Assembly (NCBI RefSeq): GCF_013868415.1
Contig: NZ_JACEMT010000032.1
Location: 1-64,000, forward strand
Reading direction: 5' to 3'
Origin: Marinobacterium marinum
GTDB taxonomy: Bacteria > Pseudomonadota > Gammaproteobacteria > Pseudomonadales > Balneatricaceae
DNA: 64,000 nucleotides
Numbering within the stretch: the stretch's first letter is position 1; every line of letters begins with the position of its first letter. The position numbers were made by a program, and so were the translations under genes. The notes under the pieces are model-generated. The model saw only the letters and a list, made by a program, of their open reading frames with translations, was not told the DNA's origin and did not search any database. Positions 18,996-27,003 of this stretch are shown piece by piece.

Positions 18996-20717
18996 TCAGG
19001 TCCTCTCTGTCTTGCTCAACCACATGTCACGCATGGCACCACGCGGCACCTGCATCGGATAAACGTGCTCGAACGGATCGACCGCGATATCCATGAAGAC
19101 CAGGCGATCCTTCAAGGCGAAGGCTTCGCGCATGGCTCCTTCCAGATCAGAGTATTTCTCGACCTTCATCCCCACATGGCCATAGGCCTCGACCAGCTTG
19201 ACGAAGTCAGGCAGCGACTTCATGTAGGACTGGGAGTGACGCGACTCGTAGTTCATGTCCTGCCACTGACGAACCATGCCCAGCGACTGGTTGTTCAGAC
19301 AGAGAATCTTCACCGGCAGGTCGTACTGTTTGCAGGTGGAGAGTTCCTGAATGTTCATCTGGATGCTGCCCTCGCCGGTGACACAGGCCACGTCGGCATC
19401 CGGGAAGTTCATCTTCACGCCCATGGCTGCCGGAAAACCGAAGCCCATGGTGCCCAGACCACCGGAGTTGATCCAGCGGTTCGGCTTGTTGAACTTGTAG
19501 TACTGCGCCGCGAACATCTGGTGCTGGCCCACGTCCGAGGTCACAAAGGCATCGCCGTTGGTGACCTTGCTCAGCATCTCGATTACCTGCTGAGGTTTCA
19601 TCAGATCGGAATCGTCGGTGCGGAAACGGCCACCGTGGCGCTGACGCCATTCGTCGATCTGCTGCCACCAGGACTGTATGGCTGCGGTATCCGGCTGTTT
19701 CTTGCTGCCTTTCACCAGCTGAATCATCTCTTCCAATACGACCTTGGCCGGGCCCACGATCGGAATATCCGCCTGGACGGTCTTGGAGATGGAGGCCGGA
19801 TCAATATCGATATGAATGATCTTGGCCGTCGGACAGAACTTGTCGGTGGCGTTGGTCACGCGGTCATCAAAACGCGCACCAACCGCCAGAATCAGGTCGG
19901 CATGATGCATCGCCATGTTGGCTTCGTAGCTACCATGCATGCCCAGCATGCCGATGAACTGACGATCCGTACCCGGGAAGCCGCCCAGCCCCATCAGGGT
20001 GTTGGTCACCGGGAAATTCAGCATGCGCGACAGTTCGGTCAGCTCATCGCTGGCACCACCCAGAATCACGCCACCGCCGGTATAGATCACCGGACGCTTG
20101 GCGGTCAGCAGCAGATCGGTCGCCTTCTTGATCTGACCGCTGTGGCCACGCGTGATCGGCGTATACGAACGCATTTTGACCTGCTTGGGATATTCGTACG
20201 GATAACGCTCGGTCGGCGTCGTCATATCCTTGGGCACGTCAATCACAACCGGACCCGGACGTCCGCTTTCGGCAATATGGAACGCCTTGCGCACGATGGC
20301 CGGGATGTCTTCCGGGCGCTGTACGCTGAAGTTGTGCTTCACCACCGGGCGGGAAATGCCCAGCATGTCGGTTTCCTGGAAGGCATCTTCACCAATCAGG
20401 TGACTCATGACCTGACCGGTAATCACGACCATCGGAATGGAGTCCGTGAATGCGGTGGCAATACCGGTGACCGCATTGGTTGCACCCGGACCGGATGTCA
20501 CCAGCGCGACGCCGGCCTTGCCGGTTGCACGCGCATAAGCATCCGCCATGTGAGTTGCCGCCTGCTCATGGCGCACCAGAACGTGTTGCACATCTTCCTG
20601 CTGGAACAGGGCATCGTATACGTGTAGCAACGAACCGCCCGGATAGCCATAGATGTATTTGACGCCCTCATCTCTGAGCGCGCGCACCACCATTTCTGCG
20701 CCTGAAAGTAATTCCAC
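18996..20717 (-). CDS. ilvI: Acetolactate synthase large (catalytic) subunit
   Basis: 573 residues. A ThDP-dependent enzyme joining pyruvate with pyruvate or 2-oxobutyrate, the first committed step of branched-chain amino acid synthesis. The activating glutamate lies in the N-terminal pyrimidine-binding domain ([15 protein letters not shown]), followed by the FAD-binding central domain and the C-terminal ThDP motif [29 protein letters not shown] (GDG-N type, here GEG). The start codon is GTG with AGAGGG upstream. In P. aeruginosa ilvI-ilvH-ilvC are contiguous. Confidence 0.97.
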   Translation of the reverse strand: MELLSGAEMVVRALRDEGVKYIYGYPGGSLLHVYDALFQQEDVQHVLVRHEQAATHMADAYARATGKAGVALVTSGPGATNAVTGIATAFTDSIPMVVITGQVMSHLIGEDAFQETDMLGISRPVVKHNFSVQRPEDIPAIVRKAFHIAESGRPGPVVIDVPKDMTTPTERYPYEYPKQVKMRSYTPITRGHSGQIKKATDLLLTAKRPVIYTGGGVILGGASDELTELSRMLNFPVTNTLMGLGGFPGTDRQFIGMLGMHGSYEANMAMHHADLILAVGARFDDRVTNATDKFCPTAKIIHIDIDPASISKTVQADIPIVGPAKVVLEEMIQLVKGSKKQPDTAAIQSWWQQIDEWRQRHGGRFRTDDSDLMKPQQVIEMLSKVTNGDAFVTSDVGQHQMFAAQYYKFNKPNRWINSGGLGTMGFGFPAAMGVKMNFPDADVACVTGEGSIQMNIQELSTCKQYDLPVKILCLNNQSLGMVRQWQDMNYESRHSQSYMKSLPDFVKLVEAYGHVGMKVEKYSDLEGAMREAFALKDRLVFMDIAVDPFEHVYPMQVPRGAMRDMWLSKTERT

Positions 20718-20728
20718 TGTTGTACCCT

Positions 20729-20806
20729 CTACTCAGCACCGGCACCCTGCCGGTGAACTAACAGTTTCAGCGTTTCTGCAACGATGAACACGGCCGCACG
20801 CAGCAT
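20729..20806 (-). CDS. Possible leader peptide of ilvIH
   Basis: An ATG-initiated 25-codon frame ending 11 bases before the ilvI start, rich in branched-chain residues (three Val, one Ile, four Leu). It has no obvious Shine-Dalgarno sequence. Its 3' part overlaps a perfect hairpin (20737-20755). Leader peptides control ilvB and ilvG operons in other gammaproteobacteria, but this one has no run of consecutive Leu/Val/Ile control codons. It may be chance. Confidence 0.2.
   Translation of the reverse strand: MLRAAVFIVAETLKLLVHRQGAGAE
20737..20755 (-). promoter_or_regulatory. Hairpin just upstream of ilvI
   Basis: CACCGGCA-3-TGCCGGTG, a perfect 8-bp stem with a 3-base loop, about 20 bases before the ilvI GTG. 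No T-run follows, so it is not a plain terminator. It would sit next to the ribosome binding site. Confidence 0.4.
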
Positions 20807-21130
20807 GATGTTGTCGTCACTGCGTCTGCCCAACGCGGCAGTTGTTGGATGGCTCGTGTTCGGGTGCTGGTCAGGCGAGGATCTTCTTGCCCAACAGACC
20901 TGTTCTGAGACTTAAGCCGGGTAGCGCTTAAAACCACCCGCGGTCTCGGGATTTCCTACCACCGCAAGCCTATAAATAAAATAGCCAACCATTTTCGCAC
21001 CTTGACAATATTCGATCAACCGCCCACCCCCGAACGAGGGCCGATTTGCCACTAAAGACATAGGCTGGGCCTGACCTGCCATTGGCGGTATAGTAGACAC
21101 AACTTCAGTTTCTTTGCCGGAGAGCACAAG

Positions 21131-21397
21131 ATGAGTATTGCCGAGATTAAAAACAAGGAGCGCGTGATCAACGAGCTTCTGCGCTTTATCCGCAAGGTGC
21201 TGGTGGAACCCGAAATCAGCGACCGGGCACTGGAAATCGCCCGCAAACACTTCGACGAAAAAAATGCCGAACTGATGATCGCCGAGGAACTGTCTTCCAC
21301 CACCAACGTCAAGATTCCTCTGGAACAGAGTGACGCCGACCGCCTGTTCCTGGAACTGCTGATCGACGTCGTACGCGACGAAAAAGCGCTTTACTGA
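21131..21397 (+). CDS. Conserved small acidic protein, function unknown
   Basis: 88 residues, mostly charged and predicted helical (MSIAEIKNKERVINELLRFIRKVLVEPEI...). No signal peptide or membrane helix. I do not recognise a named domain. GGAGAGCACAAG precedes the ATG. It converges on rlmJ, with 2 bases between the stop codons. The even amphipathic pattern and clean RBS argue that it is a real cytoplasmic protein. Confidence 0.7.
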   Translation: MSIAEIKNKERVINELLRFIRKVLVEPEISDRALEIARKHFDEKNAELMIAEELSSTTNVKIPLEQSDADRLFLELLIDVVRDEKALY

Positions 21398-21399
21398 GT

Positions 21400-22239
21400 T
21401 TATTCGGGTACCAGCCACTCCACGCGACCGGTACCGGAACCCGCACTCACCTGCAGCTGCTCCACCAGCCAGGGCGATACCTCCGCCAGCGTCTGGTCCA
21501 GCTGCCAGGGCGGGTTGATAAGCAGCATCCCGCTGCCATACATACCCCGCTCTTCTCCCGCAGGGCTCACTTCCAGCTCGCTGCACAATATATTGCGAAT
21601 GCCGCTCGCTGCCAGTGCCTGCTTCATCTGCAGCCAGTGCCCTGCCGGCAACAACGGATACCAGATCGCAAAACAGCCATTGGACCAGCGCTGGTACGCC
21701 TTTTCGATGAACCGCACCAACTGGCGGTATTCATCCTTGACCTCGAACGAGGGATCGATCAACACCACCCCACGATTGGGTTTGGGCGGCAACAGCGCCA
21801 GCACCCCTTCATAGCCGTCACGATGATGCACCGCCACGCGGGCGTCCTGACGAAACACCGCCTTCAGCGCCTCGGCCTCGGCGGGGTGAAGCTCCATGAC
21901 ATGAATATTGTCGGCCTCGCGCCCCAGTCGCGCTGCCAACAACGGTGAACCGGGGTACACCGACAGGGCATCACCATTGACCGCCGCAACCTGCTCCAGA
22001 TAACCCTGCACCGCCGCGGGCACCGGCTGCTGCCAAAGCCGGGCAATACCGTCACGGAACTCGCCGGTCTTCAGCGCCTGCACGCTGCTCAGCTCATACC
22101 GCGCCCGTCCGCCGTGCGTTTCCAGGTAGCTCCAGGGCTTGGACTTGCGGTTCAAGGACTGCAGCAGCAGCGTCAGAATCAAGTGTTTGTGAACATCGGC
22201 GAAGTTGCCGGCATGAAAGCCGTGCTGATAACTGAGCAT
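21400..22239 (-). CDS. rlmJ: 23S rRNA (adenine(2030)-N6)-methyltransferase
   Basis: About 279 residues starting MLSYQHGFHAGNFADVHKH, the RlmJ family opening, in which the SAM-binding core is combined with a histidine-rich start. The catalytic loop reads LIDPSFE near residues 163-169, a variant of the DPPY/F motif of N6-adenine methyltransferases. It methylates A2030 of 23S rRNA. The ATG at 22239 is chosen over the extension to 22266. Confidence 0.93.
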   Translation of the reverse strand: MLSYQHGFHAGNFADVHKHLILTLLLQSLNRKSKPWSYLETHGGRARYELSSVQALKTGEFRDGIARLWQQPVPAAVQGYLEQVAAVNGDALSVYPGSPLLAARLGREADNIHVMELHPAEAEALKAVFRQDARVAVHHRDGYEGVLALLPPKPNRGVVLIDPSFEVKDEYRQLVRFIEKAYQRWSNGCFAIWYPLLPAGHWLQMKQALAASGIRNILCSELEVSPAGEERGMYGSGMLLINPPWQLDQTLAEVSPWLVEQLQVSAGSGTGRVEWLVPE

Positions 22240-22318
22240 AAATACTTCCAAGACAGATACCCGCACAGGGCATCATGAGTAAAACGAAATAATACCTGCA
22301 GAGATCGAGATTCAGGAC

Positions 22319-23104
22319 TCAACGGACACTGGCGATGTATTTCGACAAATGTGCCAGCTTTTCAGGGTCGTCATCCATAAAGCTCACGCGGACATCCACA
22401 TAGGCCGCATCCAGCTTCTGTTCCGTTGCCTGCACCGCCGTCACAAACCCGTTGATGCGCGCGACACTGTCACCGGACAGCTGTTCGATATCGACCACCA
22501 CCTGTTCCAGTACCTGCGGAAACGCGCCCTCATTCTTGATCACCACCTTGATCTCCCGCAGATTGAGATCCTTGATCGCACACCGGAACATGTGCTGACT
22601 ATTGCGCAACTGTGCCAACCCCTTGGGCCGGGCCGGACTGCGTACCGGATCGGACACCGGCTGCTTCTGCTGATCCGCCGCCAGCATCGCCGCCGCTCGC
22701 TCCTGCTGCTCGGGGCTGAGCTGCTGACGCTTGCTCAGGGCCTTAACCATTTTCTGTACCAGCTGCTCACGGGTAAACGGCTTGCCCAGGTAATCGTTCA
22801 CCCCCGCCTGAATCGCCTTGAGCACATATTCACGCTCGCCCCGGCTGGTCACCATCAGAAATGGCGTCGTTCGATAGCGCTCCTGCGAACGGGTCCACTG
22901 CAGCACCTCCAGCCCGCTCATTTCCGGCATTTCCCAGTCACAGAGAATCAGGTCAAACGTCTGCTTCTGCATCGCCTGACGCGCCTGCAGACCATTTTCC
23001 ACAGACTGCACATTGAAGTCAGGGAAGGCCTCCTGCACCATGGCGGTTACACGTTCGCGGATAAAACGGGCATCATCCACTACCAATATATTCAGTTTGC
23101 TCAT
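22319..23104 (-). CDS. Response regulator with uncharacterised C-terminal domain
   Basis: About 261 residues. A CheY-like receiver domain fills residues 1-125, with the acidic pair Asp10/Asp11, phospho-acceptor Asp56 (LILCDWEMPE), the Thr in MVTSRGE and the Lys in GKPFT. A linker rich in Gln and Pro leads to a C-terminal domain (about 165-261) containing FRCAIKDLNLREIKVVIKNEG and a DVRVSFMDDDPEKLAHLSKYI ending, which may be PilZ-like. There is no DNA-binding HTH and no partner kinase nearby. An alternative start lies at 23122 (MNEQGS). Confidence 0.85.
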   Translation of the reverse strand: MSKLNILVVDDARFIRERVTAMVQEAFPDFNVQSVENGLQARQAMQKQTFDLILCDWEMPEMSGLEVLQWTRSQERYRTTPFLMVTSRGEREYVLKAIQAGVNDYLGKPFTREQLVQKMVKALSKRQQLSPEQQERAAAMLAADQQKQPVSDPVRSPARPKGLAQLRNSQHMFRCAIKDLNLREIKVVIKNEGAFPQVLEQVVVDIEQLSGDSVARINGFVTAVQATEQKLDAAYVDVRVSFMDDDPEKLAHLSKYIASVR

Positions 23105-23210
23105 CGAACCCTGTTCATTCATCACAGCTGCCTGGAAACCACACTGTCCCACAAAGCGCCTTCGGACTAAAGCCCCGAACCTGCTCCGTCGTCATTTAAC
23201 GACTCGACCA

Positions 23211-23366
23211 TCATGATGCAGCACCGGCCTGCGCCAACAAGCGCAGCGCCTTGTACAGATTGGACTTGCCGCTGCCGTTGGGCCCGGTAATCACCGTCAC
23301 CTGCCCCAACGGAATCGTCAACTTCAAAATGGAGCGATAATTTTCAATGGAAAGTGCTTTCAACAT
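23211..23366 (-). pseudogene. 5' stub of an AAA/SMC-like ATPase gene
   Basis: 51 codons, MLKALSIENYRSILKLTIPLG..., then a complete Walker A, GPNGSGKSN, and a stop after AQAGAAS. This is the exact opening of the AAA family ATPases (RecF/SMC-like, AAA_21/OLD type), which normally run to about 350-450 residues with Walker B and signature motifs. None of the rest is present downstream, where the response regulator gene begins within 110 bases. I read it as the remnant of a gene lost by deletion. Confidence 0.75.
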
Positions 23367-23638
23367 AAACGTCCGACCCTGACTCGATAGACCCATTTCC
23401 CTTATGTCACCTTACCACCCCGAATGATCAGCCGGATATTCAACTTCACGGGTTTCGGCTACACTCCAAAGCCAAGGCTTCGGTATCACATCAGGGCGAA
23501 CGGCATGGTGCGCAGGGGCACACGGACCCATACCCGCTTCATCTCCCCTTCATCCACAGTGCTTACAGTGATACCGGCGCTGGTACAGCGTTTTGTCCGT
23601 GCACCACCTAACTTTCTACCGTAACAAGGGAACACACC

Positions 23639-23884
23639 ATGGCTTACGTGACAATTGACGGTAACAAGTACGAAAAAGAACTGCTCGAACTGGCCAAAGC
23701 CCACACCACCGGGCGCGGCGAAGGCAAAATTTCAAAGGATGAAGCCGCCGACCTGCTGAAATCGGCCAACGATGGCCAAGGCGTGACCGGCACCGAACTG
23801 GATACCCTGAAATACATCCGGGCCACGTTCGACTTTACCGATGCTGCCGCCACCTACTTTGATGCCGAGCTGGACAAACTCTAA
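23639..23884 (+). CDS. Small protein of unknown function, EF-hand-like pattern
   Basis: 81 residues with no signal or membrane segment (MAYVTIDGNKYEKELLELAKA...). The middle reads GKISKDEAADLLKSANDGQGVTGTELDTLKYI, two helix-loop-helix units whose loops resemble degenerate EF hands (GKISKDE, DGQGVTGTE). The domain name is my inference. AAGGGAACACACC precedes the ATG. It is the first of three same-strand genes with very similar leaders. Confidence 0.7.
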   Translation: MAYVTIDGNKYEKELLELAKAHTTGRGEGKISKDEAADLLKSANDGQGVTGTELDTLKYIRATFDFTDAAATYFDAELDKL

Positions 23885-23980
23885 CCCACACGCGCCCGGT
23901 CAGAGGCACTGTGCTTCTGGCCGGCTCACTACACCGATACCACCGGAGTGCAATCCACTCACGGGACACGAGGACACACA

Positions 23981-24403
23981 ATGAGCCTGATCAACATGGC
24001 GGCACAACTGTTTATCAGCAAACTGGGCAGCAACGGTAACCAGCTGGATCTGGGCAGTGTTGCCACAGCCCTGCAGAACCTGCTGCCAACTCAGAATGGC
24101 GAACTGGACCTGGGCGCCCTGATTGCGCAATTCACCAACGGCAACGAAGGCCTCGCCAATCTGGCTTCCTCCTGGCTGGGCGGAGGCGACAACGCCGCGC
24201 TCTCACCCTCGGCCCTGCTGGAGATACTCGGCAGCGACCGTATTGCAACCTTTGCCAATAGCCTGGGATTGGGCCAGGACACCGCCACCGGCGGTCTGGC
24301 TCAGATGCTGCCGGAACTGATCGATAACAACAGCGAAGGCGGCGACCTGCTGGGCAACGCTGTTGGCGGCCTGGCCAAGGGCCTGCTCGGCAAACTTTTC
24401 TAA
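23981..24403 (+). CDS. YidB-like (DUF937) protein
   Basis: 140 residues, low complexity and rich in Gly, Leu, Asn and Ala: MSLINMAAQLFISKLGSNG, then repeated GLANLASSWLGGGDN and GLGQDTATGGLAQMLPELID units. This fits the YidB/DUF937 family, whose helical repeats are soluble and of uncertain role. The ATG at 23981 has ACGAGGACACACA upstream, almost the same leader as the HD gene that follows. Start extension to 23948 is not supported. Confidence 0.8.
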   Translation: MSLINMAAQLFISKLGSNGNQLDLGSVATALQNLLPTQNGELDLGALIAQFTNGNEGLANLASSWLGGGDNAALSPSALLEILGSDRIATFANSLGLGQDTATGGLAQMLPELIDNNSEGGDLLGNAVGGLAKGLLGKLF

Positions 24404-24449
24404 CCGGCGGGATTCGAGCAACCGTCAACTCAACGGACGAGGACACACC

Positions 24450-25181
24450 ATGTCAGCCCAGGATGACGAACATTCATTTGAAAACCTAAGCGACCTGCTG
24501 GGGCCGGACGAAAACCTGACCTCGGCACGGCCCGACCTGTTCGAGACCGTTGCACCCACCTCCAGCTACGTCCCCACCAAAAAAGCGGGCCTCGGTTTTG
24601 ACAGCCGCGCGACTCAGCCTTCGGGCTCGCTGGTCCTGCTGGACACGGAACACGAAGGCCCCTGCCTGAGGCAAATCCGTGAATATGCACTGGACGCCCA
24701 CGCAGGGCAGCAACGACGCTACACCACCGAACCCTACTGGAAACACCTGTCCGAAGTGGCCGGGCTGGTCGCCACTTCAAGCTACGGCAGCCCCCGCGCG
24801 CTCGCCCTGGCCTGGCTGCACGACATCGTTGAAGACACCTCAGTCACCCTGCGTGATATCGAACGCCTCTTCGGCGCTCCCATCGCCGACGGCGTACGCT
24901 GCCTGACCGGCTCTGCCAACCCGACCATTGGCAGAGAAGAACGCAAACGGCGCGACCGCCAACGCCTGGCCGCCGGAGATGCCGAAGTGCATACCGTCAA
25001 ACTGGCCGATATCGCCTCCAACCTGGCCTCCATCGGCCGCTTCGATCCCGAATTTGCCCTGGGTGGCTACCTGGAAGAAAAACGCCTGGAAGTCGGCGTC
25101 CTCACTCAGGGTGACGCCAGCCTGAAAAAACTGGTGCGAACCCTGTGGGCAGACGCCCGACGCATGGCGGAAGAATCCTGA
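24450..25181 (+). CDS. HD-domain protein, SpoT/MESH1-like (p)ppGpp hydrolase
   Basis: 243 residues. An N-terminal stretch of about 70 residues of low complexity is followed by an HD fold matching alarmone hydrolases: His99 in YWKHLSEVA, His124-Asp125 with Glu128-Asp129 in WLHDIVEDT, and VKLADIASNL near residue 200. The HD...ED pair is the hydrolase signature of SpoT and small alarmone hydrolases. There is no synthetase or ACT domain. It probably removes the 3' pyrophosphate of (p)ppGpp; another nucleotide is possible. Leader ACGAGGACACACC. It ends 2 bases before the cassette array. Confidence 0.8.
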   Translation: MSAQDDEHSFENLSDLLGPDENLTSARPDLFETVAPTSSYVPTKKAGLGFDSRATQPSGSLVLLDTEHEGPCLRQIREYALDAHAGQQRRYTTEPYWKHLSEVAGLVATSSYGSPRALALAWLHDIVEDTSVTLRDIERLFGAPIADGVRCLTGSANPTIGREERKRRDRQRLAAGDAEVHTVKLADIASNLASIGRFDPEFALGGYLEEKRLEVGVLTQGDASLKKLVRTLWADARRMAEES

Positions 25182-25182
25182 C

Positions 25183-25284
25183 ATCCAACGCCATGAACCG
25201 GTATGACCTGCGGATCATGGTTGTCGGGGATTGAGGTATTAAAAATTTGAAGGTTGGATTTACGAACACAGTTATTTGTTAACT
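25183..25284 (-). other. Weak attC-like site at the left edge of the array
   Basis: On the minus strand it opens with AGTTAAC, overlapping the stop codon of the 185-residue gene, and closes with GTTGGAT, a perfect GTTRRRY core, 2 bases after the HD gene stop. Inside, CAACCATGA pairs with TCATGGCGTTG apart from one bulge. The 102-base length suits attC, but the central pairing is poor. Confidence 0.35.
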
Positions 25285-25836
25285 CCAATCTTCCCAACGC
25301 TTGCCTTCCGCATGCCAAGGCAAAGCAGGCTGGCTTCTGATTTTTTTGCTTCTACCATTTTGAATATGATGTGTTTCTATTGTGTCAAAGACTCTCTTTC
25401 CTTTACGGTTGAACCTCACCAAAAAAAGCACAATGGGCTCGGCGGAATCACCCCATTGGCTTTTAACGGCATTTAAATTATCGTCATAAAAATTGTTATC
25501 AGAATAGGTTACAAAAACTGAAAATTGGCATTTTTCTTTTGCTTCATATAACTGCCTAACTTCATTCACCTTTTCAATCTTTCTAGGTTCATACCACTCC
25601 CATTCTAAATTTGCAACTACGTTTTCAGCATTATCTTTCATAACAGCATCAGTTCTATTTCCATGCTCAAAATACATGAAATAACCAAGTAAATCCGAAG
25701 CAGTTCTAGCACAGAACCCTATATGGGTTGTCCATTCAGCTCTTGAGGCTATTTCTTTGTGCTCCTTTGTTAGGGGAAAGTCTCGATACCAAAGAACATT
25801 GAATAATGTTATGAAGTCCCTAGTTATGCGTTTCAA
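25279..25836 (-). CDS. Cassette protein of unknown function
   Basis: 185 residues, soluble, no signal peptide. I do not recognise the family. The central part reads GNRTDAVMKDNAENVVANLEWEWYEP near residues 59-84; a D...E-x-E/W spacing of this kind occurs in PD-(D/E)XK nucleases, but no clear third residue can be assigned. The start codon is TTG with GGA at a fair distance; expression may be weak. No attC separates it from the DUF4304 gene upstream, so the two may have travelled as one cassette. Confidence 0.7.
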   Translation of the reverse strand: MKRITRDFITLFNVLWYRDFPLTKEHKEIASRAEWTTHIGFCARTASDLLGYFMYFEHGNRTDAVMKDNAENVVANLEWEWYEPRKIEKVNEVRQLYEAKEKCQFSVFVTYSDNNFYDDNLNAVKSQWGDSAEPIVLFLVRFNRKGKRVFDTIETHHIQNGRSKKIRSQPALPWHAEGKRWEDWS

Positions 25837-25941
25837 TTTTTTTAATCCAAAAGAGTGGTCTTATAAAAAAAGCAGACACTTTGATTAAAAAGTAATTTGA
25901 GTGACACTTTTAGTGGTCGGTTACTTCTTATCTAAGTGCTT

Positions 25942-26523
25942 TTACCACGATAGCCCCGAATTTCTTGCCCATGATTTAAACATGGATTTAGCGGCAGGCC
26001 TATCTAATAAAATTTTATCATACCTTGCTTTGGCCTCTGACTCATTACCCGCAAGTAGTGCCGCAGAAATCGACTGTAAGGATGGTTGTTGTTTCAATTT
26101 ATCGGATATATTTTTAATACTCGAATAATTCTGAAGCCAAGGAAAACCATACCTGGACATGTTTTCTGAAATTTCGTTAGCCAGGTTTAATATATCTGTA
26201 TCATCTGATATATCCCACCAATAATCATTTCCATGCACTAATATTCCTAGACGCTCTCTTACAGTGGAATCATATTCTTTCGGTTTTAAGGGTATCTTTA
26301 AGCCAGATTTTTCAGAAATGACGTTACTTATTATGCCTAGATTTACAGAAAATTTTCCATCTACACCTAGATTACCTGAACTCGATTGTACATTTACTAT
26401 ATGCCAGCCATCTTCCACTTTTTTTAAGAAAGTACGGCCACTTTTCTTAAAACCATTTTCTTTCATGATTTTAGAGAGCCCTTCCTTGATTACCTTATCT
26501 ATCTTTTTTCCGATTTCGCTCAT
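25942..26523 (-). CDS. DUF4304-family cassette protein
   Basis: About 193 residues. The N-terminus has the DUF4304 layout: LSKIMKENGFKKSGRTFLKKVEDGWHIVNVQSSSGNLG, then FSVNLGI. The C-terminal part is helical (ISAALLAGNESEAKARYDKILLDRP). Members are small cytoplasmic proteins of unknown function, often found among mobile genes. The ATG at 26523 has GGAG five bases away; one codon upstream is another ATG. It is followed by about 105 AT-rich bases without an attC. Confidence 0.78.
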   Translation of the reverse strand: MSEIGKKIDKVIKEGLSKIMKENGFKKSGRTFLKKVEDGWHIVNVQSSSGNLGVDGKFSVNLGIISNVISEKSGLKIPLKPKEYDSTVRERLGILVHGNDYWWDISDDTDILNLANEISENMSRYGFPWLQNYSSIKNISDKLKQQPSLQSISAALLAGNESEAKARYDKILLDRPAAKSMFKSWARNSGLSW

Positions 26524-26563
26524 CATCTCTCCAAATAAATCAACACCCAAAGCAGGGAATATT

Positions 26564-26624
26564 TTTTAACGCAGCGATGCAAAATTTTCCCGCCGCCTTG
26601 GTTTGTTATAGTCTCTTGTTATAG
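26564..26624 (-). other. Possible short attC site with duplicated box
   Basis: The minus strand reads CTATAACAAGAGACTATAACAAACC: two TATAACAA boxes in tandem, then a GGCGGCG...CGCTGCG region and GTTAAAA (26564-26570) as the closing core. The outer boxes fit attC; the stem is short and imperfect. Confidence 0.5.
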
Positions 26625-26633
26625 CTGTCGCGG

Positions 26634-26921
26634 TTAGAACCGGGAGTCGTTTTCACAAGGGATGCCGTCACGATCACCATCCATCTTTGTATTTGGGCAA
26701 TTTCTTATAAAAAACTCAGCCTCGGCCCTGGATGTCATTTGACTGCAATGCTGGCGTCCGTCACACCTGAAGCTAGTTTGGGAAGTATGAACAGGTGCCT
26801 CCCTACGAGTTTCGGCTATTCCAGAAGAGCGCGGCATAGGGTTAGGCGTAGAATCTACATTTTTTGTGTAATAGTTCCACGCACCAAAGCCGATAAGTGC
26901 TACGAGAATAATTTTTTTCAA
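26634..26921 (-). CDS. Membrane-anchored Excalibur-domain protein
   Basis: About 95 residues. One N-terminal hydrophobic helix (KKIILVALIGFGAWNYY) anchors or exports it. The C-terminus carries the extracellular calcium-binding Excalibur motif: FRCDGRQHCSQMTS...FIRNCPNTKMDGDRDGIPCE with the DGDRDG loop and four cysteines. I take the TTG at 26921 because AGGA is seven bases away and homologous proteins I know begin MKKIIL; a TTG at 26927 is possible. It lies in its own cassette. Confidence 0.75.
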   Translation of the reverse strand: MKKIILVALIGFGAWNYYTKNVDSTPNPMPRSSGIAETRREAPVHTSQTSFRCDGRQHCSQMTSRAEAEFFIRNCPNTKMDGDRDGIPCENDSRF

Positions 26922-26945
26922 ACTCAAGATCCTAAGTTGATAGAG

Positions 26946-27003
26946 CTATAACGCTAAACGAAGCGGCGGCTGAAAGCCGTCCGCCTTCCGTGACTTGTTA
27001 CAT
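26946..27003 (-). other. attC site, about 58 bases
   Basis: Minus strand: ATGTAAC (27003-26997), overlapping the TAA stop of the 202-residue gene, then AAGGCGGACGGC-TTTCA-GCCGCCGCTT arms with a one-base bulge, closing with GTTATAG (26952-26946). Confidence 0.75.

Larger units (their letters stand above)
20718..21130. other. ilvI upstream region
   Basis: 413 bases without a confident gene. It holds the ilvI leader, with a possible 25-codon leader ORF (20729-20806) and a hairpin. Further out there is an AT-rich patch (about 20970-21020) with TTGTCA and TATTTT on the minus strand that may hold the ilvI promoter. On the plus strand TATAGT (about 21089) precedes the 88-residue gene. Confidence 0.5.

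Noticed and set aside
19065-20627. 520-codon plus-strand frame opposite ilvI
   Set aside because: Shadow of ilvI, which has all catalytic motifs.
25837-25941. Possible attC between the DUF4304 gene and the 185-residue gene
   Set aside because: A GTAACC box is present on the minus strand, but no pairing arms and no GTT core follow.
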